Assembly (NCBI GenBank): GCA_041584475.1
Contig: JBFHDX010000031.1
Coordinates: 1-33,321, forward strand
DNA from: JBFHDX01 sp041584475
GTDB taxonomy: Bacteria > Pseudomonadota > Alphaproteobacteria > UBA8366 > JADFVY01
Direction of reading: 5' to 3'
Length of the DNA: 33,321 bases
Position numbers and translations under genes: made by a program. Within the stretch, counting starts at the first letter, position 1. Every line of letters begins with the position of its first letter. Shown here one piece after another: positions 15,011 to 23,300 of this stretch. The notes below the pieces were generated by a model that saw only the letters and a program-made list of their open reading frames with translations, was not told the origin of the DNA and ran no database searches.

Positions 15011-16215
15011 CTGACGCTGCCGGCGTCGACCGGTCCTTCGGCAAGCAGTTCACGGTAGATGCCGAGCGTCGCATCGCACATGCGGCGCTTCGTGAAGTGG
15101 GCATGCACGCGTTCGATCGCCCGGCGGCCCAGCACCTCCCGCTCGATCGTGTCGAGATCGAGCGCCCATTCCAGCGCCTCCGCAAGCGCCGCCGGGTTGC
15201 CTGGCGGCACGAGCCAGCCGGTGACGTCAGGGATGATGATCTCCGGCGCCGCTCCGTGGTTGGGGGCGATGACCGGCTTGCCCATCGCCTGCGCCTCGGC
15301 GACGACCCGGCCGAAGGCCTCCGGCTCTGTCGACGCGGAGACCACGACGTCGGCGATCTTGTACGCGGCCGCCATGTCGCGACAATCGCCGACGATATGC
15401 ACGACACCCTCCAGACCCAGCCGGCGGACCTGCGTCTCCAGTTCCCGCCGGTAACCGGTGCGACCCTGTTCGCCGCCGACGATGAGGCAGCGTACCGGCC
15501 GGTCACCGAGCCGCGCCAGCGCCTGCAACAGTACCTGATGTCCCTTCCAGCGCGTCAGCCGAGCCGGCAGCATGACGGTGGGCACGCCGTCGGGAAGCCG
15601 CCACTGCTCGGTCAGCTGGATGACACGTGCCGCGCTGACCTTCGCCGGGTCGAAGATATCGGTGTTGACGCCCCGATGGATCAAGCGCACGCGATCGGGA
15701 TTGACCTTGCGGTAATTCTCGACGATGTAGCGGCGGATGAATTCGGAGATCGCGATCACGCGATCGCCGCGGACCATCACCGAGTTGTACAGGCGCTTGA
15801 AAGGGATGCCGAAACTGTACGGGCCGTGCACCGTGGTCACGAATCGTGCACCGGTGCGCCGCGCCGCGCCGAGCGCGCTCCACGCCGGAGCGCGGCTCCG
15901 CGCGTGGATGAGATCGATGCCGTGCCGGCGAACGAGCCTAGCCAGCCGACCGACGTTGCGCTGCATGACGAACGGGTTCTTGGAATGGACCGGCAGCTCG
16001 ACGTGCAGAGCGCCTGCGCGTTCGAGTTCACGCACCATCGGGCCGCCGCTGGAGACGACGATCGATGTCCAACCCGCCTCGGCCAGGGCCTCCGCCATTT
16101 CGACCGTCCCGCGCTCGACGCCGCCGCCGACGAGCCCCGGCAGCACCTGCATTACGGCCGAGCGGCGGCTGTCTTCCGTCGTCGCCGCCATGGTAAGACT
16201 TTCCGGGGTTGTCAT
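15007..16215 (-). CDS. Glycosyltransferase family 4
   Basis: 402 residues from the ATG at 16215 (an alternative ATG at 16191, with GGAAAG upstream, gives 394). GT-B fold with N-terminal VLPGLVGGGVERGTVEMAEAL acceptor loop, DLIHARSRAPAWSAL, and a C-terminal GT4 donor domain with MLPARLTRWKGHQVLLQAL, VVSASTEPEAFGRVVAEAQAMGKPVIA (the E-x7-E motif) and GWLVPPG. It likely transfers a sugar from a nucleotide donor during LPS-core or other surface glycan assembly. It overlaps the GT9 gene by four bases, forming a two-gene unit upstream of thrS, and is divergent from the alpha/beta hydrolase gene with only about 60 bp between. Confidence 0.9.
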   Translation of the reverse strand: MTTPESLTMAATTEDSRRSAVMQVLPGLVGGGVERGTVEMAEALAEAGWTSIVVSSGGPMVRELERAGALHVELPVHSKNPFVMQRNVGRLARLVRRHGIDLIHARSRAPAWSALGAARRTGARFVTTVHGPYSFGIPFKRLYNSVMVRGDRVIAISEFIRRYIVENYRKVNPDRVRLIHRGVNTDIFDPAKVSAARVIQLTEQWRLPDGVPTVMLPARLTRWKGHQVLLQALARLGDRPVRCLIVGGEQGRTGYRRELETQVRRLGLEGVVHIVGDCRDMAAAYKIADVVVSASTEPEAFGRVVAEAQAMGKPVIAPNHGAAPEIIIPDVTGWLVPPGNPAALAEALEWALDLDTIEREVLGRRAIERVHAHFTKRRMCDATLGIYRELLAEGPVDAGSVR

Positions 16216-16274
16216 CTCGACGCCAGCGTCTCCTCGGGACCCGAGCGGCCCCGCTTGATCACGGGACATACCAA

Positions 16275-17060
16275 GTGGACACACCGATTTCAATGCTGGA
16301 CGCGACCGACGGCACGCTTATCGCCTACCGGCAGCGTGCCGGGGCGGGCATCGGCGTGCTGTTGTGCGGCGGCTTCCGCTCGGACATGAGCGGGACCAAA
16401 GCGGTCGTGGTCGACCGCTGGGCCGCCGGCCACGGGCGCCCATTCACGCGGTTCGATTACCGTGGTCACGGCGAGTCCGGCGGCACGTTCCGCGATGGCA
16501 CGATCGGGCTCTGGCGCGACGACGGGCTTGCCGTGCTCGACCGGGTGACGACGGGACCGCTCGTCGTTGTCGGCTCCTCGATGGGAGCGTGGATCGCCCT
16601 GCTCCTGGCGCTTGCGCGCCCGGAGCGGATCGCCGGGCTCGTTCTGATCGCGCCGGCGGTCGATTTCACCGAGGCGCTCGTGTGGCAACGCCTGCCGCCG
16701 GATGCCCGTGCGACATTGCTGCGCGATGGTATCTGGTTGCGCCCATCGGACTATTCGGACGAGCCGGACGAGATCACGTGGCGGCTGATCGAGGAGGGGC
16801 GCGAGCACCTGCTGCTCGACGGACCGATCGATTTCGGGGGTCCGGTGCACATGCTTCACGGCACGGCCGACGCGACGGTGCCGTGGCGACATGCGGTGCG
16901 CACGATGGAGGCTCTGACGTCGACCGACGTGATCCTGACGTTGATCAAGGGCGGTGATCACCGTCTGTCCGATCCCGCCAATCTGGAGCGCATCATTACC
17001 GCGACGGACGAGCTCGTGCGGGCGCTCGATCAGAGCAGGCCGGCCAGTCCCTCGCGATAG
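16275..17060 (+). CDS. Alpha/beta hydrolase
   Basis: About 261 residues from GTG at 16275 (GGGA nine bases upstream); ATG at 16293 would trim six residues but has no ribosome-binding site. Fold and catalytic marks of a serine hydrolase are clear: RFDYRGHGESGG (cap/oxyanion region), nucleophile in VVGSSMGAW, acid in LHGTADATVPW and histidine in GGDHRLS. It has no signal peptide, so it is cytosolic. It most resembles ABHD10/BAH-like carboxylesterases, but the substrate is unknown. Its 3' end overlaps the convergent SDR gene by 31 bp. Confidence 0.9.
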   Translation: MDTPISMLDATDGTLIAYRQRAGAGIGVLLCGGFRSDMSGTKAVVVDRWAAGHGRPFTRFDYRGHGESGGTFRDGTIGLWRDDGLAVLDRVTTGPLVVVGSSMGAWIALLLALARPERIAGLVLIAPAVDFTEALVWQRLPPDARATLLRDGIWLRPSDYSDEPDEITWRLIEEGREHLLLDGPIDFGGPVHMLHGTADATVPWRHAVRTMEALTSTDVILTLIKGGDHRLSDPANLERIITATDELVRALDQSRPASPSR

Positions 17061-17905
17061 GTCGGCCATTTGAGCCGCACGCCCAGCTCTTCCTTGATAC
17101 GCCGGTTGGCGACGCGCTTGCTCTCGCCGTAGAAGCTTTGCGCCATCGCCGACATCGTCGACTTCACGTCGTCGAAATTCTCGAGCGGCGGCGCCGCGAC
17201 ACCCAACAGCTCGCAGGCATGGGCGATGACCTCGTCCGGCGGCGCCGGTTCGTCGTCGGCCACGTTGTAGGCGTTGCCCGGATTTGGTCGGGCGATCGAC
17301 GCGACCAGCGTCGCGACGATATCGTCGACATGGATGCGGCCGAACACCTGGCCGGGTTTGTGGACGCGTCGGGCCCTGCCCTGCCTGACCGTCTCCAGCG
17401 CGTTCCGCCCCGGCCCGTAGATGCCGGCGAGCCGGAATACATGCACGGGGACGCCCTTATCGCGCCAGAGCGAAAACCACCGCCGCTCGGCCTCGACCCG
17501 GCGGCGGCCACGCTCGCTCGACGCTTCGAGGCGCGCGGTCTCGTCCACCTCGGCGCCCTGCCGATCGCCGTAGACGCCCGTCGTCGAGAGGTAGCCGGCC
17601 CACGCCAGACCCCTCAGTTCGGCGATATCTGCGGCGTGATGTTCGACGACCGCGTCGCCCTGCGCATCCGGTGGAACCGACGACAGAAGGTGCGTCGTGC
17701 CGGCGAGCGCGGCGGCGGCATCGGCGAGCGACCGCCCTCTGTCGAACAGGTGGATGGCGTCCCAGCCCGTGGCGACGAGTGCGTCGCGCGTTTCCGGTGT
17801 CCGCACGGTTCCGGCGATCGACCAGCCTTCGCCTCGGAGCCGCCGGGCGAACGCCTGCGCCGTATAGCCGAAACCGAAACAGAACAAACGCCCCGCTCGC
17901 GTCAT
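17030..17905 (-). CDS. NAD(P)-dependent SDR/epimerase-like protein (YeeZ type)
   Basis: 291 residues of the extended short-chain dehydrogenase superfamily. The N-terminus LFCFGFGYTAQAFARRL is a Rossmann dinucleotide-binding turn (GxGYxA type). YLSTTGVYGD is the core strand with the active-site tyrosine region, followed by FRLAGIYGPGRN, HVDDIVATLVASI and NAYNVADDEPAP, as in sugar-nucleotide epimerase relatives. GGAG lies before the ATG at 17905. The substrate is unknown; YeeZ-like members are often annotated only as epimerases. An AT-richer stretch just upstream (about 17955-17990) probably holds its promoter. Confidence 0.87.
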   Translation of the reverse strand: MTRAGRLFCFGFGYTAQAFARRLRGEGWSIAGTVRTPETRDALVATGWDAIHLFDRGRSLADAAAALAGTTHLLSSVPPDAQGDAVVEHHAADIAELRGLAWAGYLSTTGVYGDRQGAEVDETARLEASSERGRRRVEAERRWFSLWRDKGVPVHVFRLAGIYGPGRNALETVRQGRARRVHKPGQVFGRIHVDDIVATLVASIARPNPGNAYNVADDEPAPPDEVIAHACELLGVAAPPLENFDDVKSTMSAMAQSFYGESKRVANRRIKEELGVRLKWPTYREGLAGLL

Positions 17906-18049
17906 GTCGGCGCTCCGTATGCGGGGCTTACCAAGGCGGGTAGCCGGCGCCGGTTATGCCACTTTAGCAATTTATCAACCTCTTTGATCGTACCCTTGAT
18001 CCCGAGCTCTAGCCGGACCATCGAACCAGCTGTTGGCGGGACCCCGACG

Positions 18050-18298
18050 GTGCTTTTGAAGGCAGTAAATTTCCTGTTTGAACTGAGTCTGGTCAACCTT
18101 CTGCTGATCAAGTTCGTTATCCTCGACAGTCTCTTGCTTTCGGTGCGCATGCGCAGACGCAAGGAAGAGGCGGCGGCGGTCCGGAAGCAGCAGGAGGCGG
18201 ACCAGCGTGCCGAGCAGGAACGCATAAAGCGAGACCAGGCGTGGGCTGCCGACCGCAGCGTGATGCACGCGAAAGAGGCCGATGTCGTGGTGGGCTGA
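18050..18298 (+). CDS. Possible small membrane-anchored protein with charged tail
   Basis: An 82-residue frame from GTG at 18050 (TTG at 18056 is an alternative). Residues about 3-31 are hydrophobic (FLFELSLVNLLLIKFVILDSLLLSV), followed by a basic stop-transfer RMRRRK and a long charged, probably helical tail rich in E, K, Q and R. Codon use in the second half fits the genome. This single-anchor plus coiled-coil-like tail is common among small inner-membrane adaptor proteins. No clear ribosome-binding site is seen and I know no homologue, so this call is tentative. Confidence 0.4.
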   Translation: MLLKAVNFLFELSLVNLLLIKFVILDSLLLSVRMRRRKEEAAAVRKQQEADQRAEQERIKRDQAWAADRSVMHAKEADVVVG

Positions 18299-18469
18299 AA
18301 GCGCCGCCGCTCAGACAACAATCCGGCGAACGAGACGCCACCGACGATTCGCGGCGGCGGCCACGTTAGCGGCAGTGACGGCGGTGCGGCGCTGTAGCAT
18401 TCCGTTAATATTTTGTCGCTAGCCTCAACGTCGGCAACGTCTCGCGGCAAACCTTGGAGACGGGATTCG

Positions 18470-18610
18470 ATGATTGATTTCTTGCTGCTGATCTTCCTGA
18501 TCACGTTGATGATCAGCCTCTACGCACTGATTATCTCCTATCGCCGCCGTACGCGCAGCGATGAGAACGTCTATTACACCGCCGAGGAAAACGAGACGGA
18601 GAAGAGCTGA
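18470..18610 (+). CDS. 46-residue single-pass membrane protein
   Basis: Starts MIDFLLLIFLITLMISLYAL, a single strongly hydrophobic helix (residues 3-23), followed by basic YRRRTR and an acidic hydrophilic tail ending ENETEKS. GGAG lies ten bases upstream of the ATG. The basic residues after the helix predict a cytoplasmic C-terminus. Function unknown; proteins of this size often act as regulators or subunits of membrane complexes. It converges on the CDF transporter gene with 56 bp between them. Confidence 0.65.
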   Translation: MIDFLLLIFLITLMISLYALIISYRRRTRSDENVYYTAEENETEKS

Positions 18611-18666
18611 CGGCTCCGTCCGGCCGCGCGTGCTCCCCCGCCCCGACCCCGGGGACATCATCGACA

Positions 18667-19599
18667 TCAGCTCTTTTTGGCACGCAAGTGCCCCGCGGCG
18701 CTTTGCGCCTCGATGAAGATGCGTTTCACCTCCGGATGAGTACTCTTGACCGCCTGTTCGAGGTCCGAGATCGCCGCCTCGACATCGTCCGCGGAAATGC
18801 CGTCGGCGAAATCAAGGCTCAGATTTACGAGGACGTCCTCGGGGCCGAGATGCATCGTCAGCACCTCGTTGATGCTCTTGATTCCGGCCTGCTCGCCAAC
18901 GAGCTTTCGTATGTTGCGAACGACCGTCGGCCGCGCCGCCTCGCCGATCAGTAGCCCCTTGCACTCATAGGCCAGCAGTACCGCCGTCGTGGCCAGGATG
19001 ACGCCGATGACCGCGGCCGCCACGCCGTCGAGCACCGGCATGTCGAGAATCTGCGCCCCGGCGATGCCGAGCATGGCGACGATGAGGCCGAGCATCGCCG
19101 CGGAATCCTCGAACAACACGGTGAATTTCGCCGGATCCTTGCTGTGCCGGATCTCGGCCAGCCAGCCGCGCTTGCCGACGGTGCGGCTGAACTCCTTGAA
19201 GGCCACCCACCAGGCGGCGCCCTCGAACAGCATGGCGAGGGTGAGCACGATGTAATTGATATGCGCGTCGGCGATCACGTGCGGGTCGAGGATGCGCTGG
19301 ATACCCTCGTAGAACGAGATGCCGGCGCCGAGCCCGAATATCAGGATGGCGACAACGAAGGCCCAGAAATACTCCTCCATGCCGTAACCGAACGGGTGCT
19401 GCGCATCGGCCGGGCGCTGCGACCTCTTGATGCCGTATAGCAGGAGTCCTTGGTTACCGGTGTCGACGAGCGAGTGGATCGCCTCGGTCAGCATTGCCGA
19501 GGAACCGGTATAGGTGCTTGCGGCAAACTTCGTGATCGCGATCAGCATATTGCCGACCAACGCGGCATAGATGACCTTTTTTGAACTGCTCGTGGCCAA
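18667..19599 (-). CDS. Cation diffusion facilitator family transporter (SLC30A9-like)
   Basis: 310 residues with about six transmembrane helices and a C-terminal cytoplasmic domain. TM2 carries AMLTEAIHSLVDTGNQGLLLYG (H42, D46) and TM5 has LFEDSAAMLGLIVAM, the metal-site helices of CDF proteins. The HSLVDTGNQ and EDSAAMLG wording is characteristic of the SLC30A9/ZnT9-like branch rather than classical FieF. The C-terminal part (NEVLTMHLGPEDVLVNLSLDF) is the usual ferredoxin-like CDF domain. It probably moves Zn2+ or another divalent metal in exchange for protons. The start is TTG at 19599 with a strong AGGGGG upstream that overlaps the stop of the fzlA-like gene; only nine bases separate them, so they are co-transcribed. 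Confidence 0.9.
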   Translation of the reverse strand: MATSSSKKVIYAALVGNMLIAITKFAASTYTGSSAMLTEAIHSLVDTGNQGLLLYGIKRSQRPADAQHPFGYGMEEYFWAFVVAILIFGLGAGISFYEGIQRILDPHVIADAHINYIVLTLAMLFEGAAWWVAFKEFSRTVGKRGWLAEIRHSKDPAKFTVLFEDSAAMLGLIVAMLGIAGAQILDMPVLDGVAAAVIGVILATTAVLLAYECKGLLIGEAARPTVVRNIRKLVGEQAGIKSINEVLTMHLGPEDVLVNLSLDFADGISADDVEAAISDLEQAVKSTHPEVKRIFIEAQSAAGHLRAKKS

Positions 19600-19608
19600 C
19601 GCTGCCCC

Positions 19609-20277
19609 CTAAAAGTCGAGATCCGCGTAGTGTTTCGGCGGCGGGCAACCGGGAATGCGATCGGCCAGCAACGGACGGAACGCTGGCCGCGACTTGATCC
19701 GTGCATACCAGTCGCGGGCGCCCGGGTGGTCGTCCCACGGCACGTCGCCGACATAATCGACCGCCGAGAGGTGCGCCGCCGCCGCGATGTCGGCCAGCGA
19801 AAACGCGTCGCCGGCAAGCCAGTTGCGTCGCTCGCACAGCCAGCCCACATAGTCGAGGTGCGCGTGGATATTGGCCTGACCGGCGCGGATCGCGGCCGCG
19901 CTCGGCTGTCCGAGGCCGAGAAACCGCTTCATGATCTTCTCATCGACCAGGTTTGCGGTCACTTCGCGCTCGAACTTGTCGTCGAACCAGCCCACGAGTC
20001 GCCGGACTTCCGATCGGGCTGCCAGGCCCGTGCCGAGCAACGACCGGTCGGGGTACACCTCTTCGAGATATTCCGTGATGGCATGATGGTCGCAGACGGT
20101 CGACCCGTCCTCCTCGACGAGGACCGGAACGCTGCCCGCCGGATTCATCGCAAGGAAGTCAGGCCGGCGCTCCCACGTCTTCTCGACCCGCATTTCGAAT
20201 TCAAGCTCCTTGGTAGCGAGTGCGATGCGGATCTTGCGGCAGTGGGGGGATAGCCAGAGGTGGTAGAGCGTACGCAT
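19609..20277 (-). CDS. fzlA: GST-fold protein, probable FzlA (FtsZ-curving factor)
   Basis: 222 residues with an N-terminal thioredoxin-like GST domain (RTLYHLWLSPHCRKIRIAL, NPAGSVPVLVEEDG) and an all-helical C-domain (NWLAGDAFSLADIAAAAHLSAVDYVGDVPW). The conserved end PPPKHYADLDF matches what I recall of FzlA, the GST-like alphaproteobacterial protein that binds FtsZ filaments and promotes constriction. That assignment rests on remembered family features, so an ordinary GST remains possible. The ATG at 20277 has no ribosome-binding site, but a TATAAC element lies eight bases upstream, suggesting a leaderless mRNA. Nine bases separate it from the CDF gene downstream. Confidence 0.75.
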   Translation of the reverse strand: MRTLYHLWLSPHCRKIRIALATKELEFEMRVEKTWERRPDFLAMNPAGSVPVLVEEDGSTVCDHHAITEYLEEVYPDRSLLGTGLAARSEVRRLVGWFDDKFEREVTANLVDEKIMKRFLGLGQPSAAAIRAGQANIHAHLDYVGWLCERRNWLAGDAFSLADIAAAAHLSAVDYVGDVPWDDHPGARDWYARIKSRPAFRPLLADRIPGCPPPKHYADLDF

Positions 20278-20285
20278 GGGCCGCA

Positions 20286-20315
20286 GTTATAGCTGCAACC
20301 CGGTACGCTGCGCCA
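20286..20315 (-). promoter_or_regulatory. Promoter placed to give a leaderless fzlA-like mRNA
   Basis: The minus strand has GCTATAAC with the -10 hexamer TATAAC at 20286-20291. A weak -35 (TGGCGC, 18-bp spacer; or GGCGCA, 17-bp) lies upstream. The A of the ATG is the ninth base after the -10, so transcription should begin at or within about three bases of the start codon. Confidence 0.5.
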
Positions 20316-20369
20316 GCCCGCGCAAAACGCGCCGCGTCCGCCAATGCCGGCGTAGCGGCGGCGCGCCGC

Positions 20370-23300
20370 TCAGGCGGTCTTCGCGGCCTTCTGCGCCGCC
20401 GATACTGGGTGCTCGAGCAGGGTGAGCATCTCGCGTGGCACGATCTGCCAGAACCGGTCTTTCTCGTTGTCCCAGTTGCGCAGGATCTGCTCGGCCCAGC
20501 GTGACTGCGTTCTGGCGACGTGTTCCGAGATCAATTCGTGGCAGCGCTCTTCCCAGTATCCCGGCTCGATGCGCTGCCAGACGACGGAGTCGGGATTGAC
20601 ACGTATCTCGAAATCGCCGTCCACATCATAAACGAACGCCATCCCGCCGGTCATGCCGGCGGCGAAGTTGTCGCCGACCCGCCCGAGAATCACCGCCGTG
20701 CCCGCGGTCATGTACTCGCAGCCGTTCGAACCGCAGCCCTCGATGACCGCGTCGGCGCCCGAGTTGCGCACGGCAAATCGCTCGCCCGCCTGGCCGGCTG
20801 CGAACAGCTTGCCCGCGGTCGCGCCGTAAAGCACGGTATTGCCGATGATCGTGTTCTCGTGCGAGACCAGGTGGCTCGACACAAGCGTGCGGACGATTAT
20901 CTCGCCGCCCGACAGCCCCTTGCCGACATAGTCGTTGGCGTCGCCGAAGACTTCCAGCCTGAGGCCCTGTACCGCCCAGGCGCCCAGCGATTGTCCGGCG
21001 GACCCGCGCAGGCGCACCGTCAAATGACCCGGCTTGAGGCCGGTCATGCCGAACTGACGCGTGATCGTGGAACTCGTCTTGGTGCCGACCGCCCGGTCCG
21101 TGTTGCGGACGTTGTAGGTCAGCTGCATCTTTTCGCCGGCCTCGAACAGCGGACCCGCATCCTCGATGATTCGTGCGTCGAGCGTCTCCGGCACCTCGTT
21201 GCGGCCCTCCAGCGAGAAATGGCTCGGGAATCCGCCCGTGTCGGCCTTTACGAGCAGCGGGTTGAGGTCGAGATCGTCGAGATGCTCCGAACCGCGGCTG
21301 ACCTGCGCCAGGAACTCGGTGCGGCCGATGACCTCGTTGATCGATCGAACGCCGAGCGAGGCGAGGATTTCGCGCACCTCCTCGGCGACGAAGCTGAACA
21401 GGTTGACCACCTTCTCCGGTGTTCCGCGGAAGCGGGAGCGCAGCTCCGGTTTCTGGGTGCAAACGCCGACCGGGCACTTGTTGGTGTGGCATTGCCGTAC
21501 CATGATGCAACCCATTGCGACCAGCGACGCGGTTCCGACGCCGAACTCCTCGGCCCCGAGGATCGCCGCGATGACGATGTCGCGACCGGTCTTGAGGCCA
21601 CCGTCGGCGCGCAGCCGCACGCGGTGGCGCAGGCGGTTGAGCGTTAGCACCTGGTGCACCTCGGCAAGACCCATCTCCCAGGGTATGCCGGCGTATTTGA
21701 TCGACGTTTGCGGCGACGCGCCGGTGCCGCCGTTATGCCCGGAGATCAGGATCACGTCGGCGTTCGCCTTGGCGACGCCGGCCGCGATCGTACCGATGCC
21801 CGAACGCGCCACCAGCTTCACGCACACCTTTGCCTCGGGATTGATCTGCTTCAGGTCGTAGATGAGCTGCGCCAGATCCTCGATCGAGTAGATATCGTGG
21901 TGCGGCGGCGGCGAGATCAGCATCACGCCCGGCGTCGAGTGGCGCAGCCGCGCGATCATCTCCGTGACCTTGAAACCGGGCAGCTGCCCTCCCTCGCCCG
22001 GCTTTGCGCCCTGCGCAATCTTGATCTCGATCTCGCGGCACATGTTCAGATACTCGGCGGTGACGCCGAAGCGGCCCGACGCCACTTGCTTGATTGCCGA
22101 GTTCGGATTGTCCCCCTCCGCGTTCGGCTTGAAGCGGGCCGGATCCTCCCCGCCCTCACCCGAGTCCGATTTCGCACCGATCCGGTTCATTGCGATGTTC
22201 AGCGTCTCGTGCGCCTCGGGGCTGAGCGCGCCGAGCGACATGCCGGGGGTCACGAACCGCTTGCGGATCGCGGTGATCGATTCGACCTCGTCCTCCGAGA
22301 TCGGCTCACCGGTCACGTGGAAATCGAGCAGGTCGCGCAGGTGGATCGGCAGCAGCCCCCGCAGTATCTCGCAGTATTTCTTGTAGGTGCTGTAGGAATC
22401 GCTCTCGACGGCACGCTGCAGCGTGTGGATGGCGTTTCCGTCCCAGGAGTGCGGCTCGCCGCCACGGCGATAACGATAGAAGCCGCCGACCGGCAGGGTC
22501 ACGGCATCCTCGCCGAACGCGCGGGTGTGCTGCGCCGCGATCTTTCGCTGGATACCGTGCAGACCGATGCCGGAAATCCGGCTCGGCAATCCGGGGAAGA
22601 ATTCGGCGACCAGCGAGCGCGAGAGTCCGACCGCCTCGAAATTGTAGCCGCCGCGGTACGAGCTGATCACGGCGATGCCCATCTTGGACATGACCTTGAG
22701 CAGCCCGTCCTCGATCGCCGTCTTGTAGCGTGTGATCGTCTCCGCCAGCGTCAGCGAGCCGAACAGGCCGCGGCGATGACGCTCGGCGATCGCGGCCTCG
22801 GCGAGCCACGGGTTGATCGTTGTTGCGCCGACGCCGACGAGCACCGCGAAATAGTGCACGTCGAGACATTCGGCGGAGCGCACGTTGATCGAGGTAAACG
22901 TGCGCAGCTCGCTGCGCACGAGATGCGTATGAACCGCGCCGGCGGCGAGGATCATCGGCAGCGGCGCGTTTTCATCGTCCATTGCCGTGTCGCTGAGGAT
23001 GACATGCGTGCAGCCGCCGCGCACCGCATCCTCCGCCTCGCGCTGGATGCGGGTCAGCGCGTCGGCAAGCGAATGGGGCCCGTCGTCGGGCCGGAACGTG
23101 CAGTCGATCTCGACCGCGGTCTTGCCCATATGATCGCGGATCGCCTCGAACTCGGCGTTCGTCAGCACCGGCGACGGCAGCTCGATGATGTCGAGCTGGC
23201 TTTCGTCCTCGTCGAGGACGTTGCCGAGGTTGCCGAGGCGCGTTGTCAGCGACATCACCCGGCGCTCGCGCAGCGAATCGATGGGCGGGTTCGTGACCTG

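Noticed and set aside
17902..18504. 200-codon minus-strand frame whose stop overlaps the SDR start as ATGA
   Set aside because: The overlap is suggestive, but the frame is serine/arginine-rich over most of its length, its end has low third-position GC like a promoter region, and the plus-strand frame over the same bases fits a membrane protein better.
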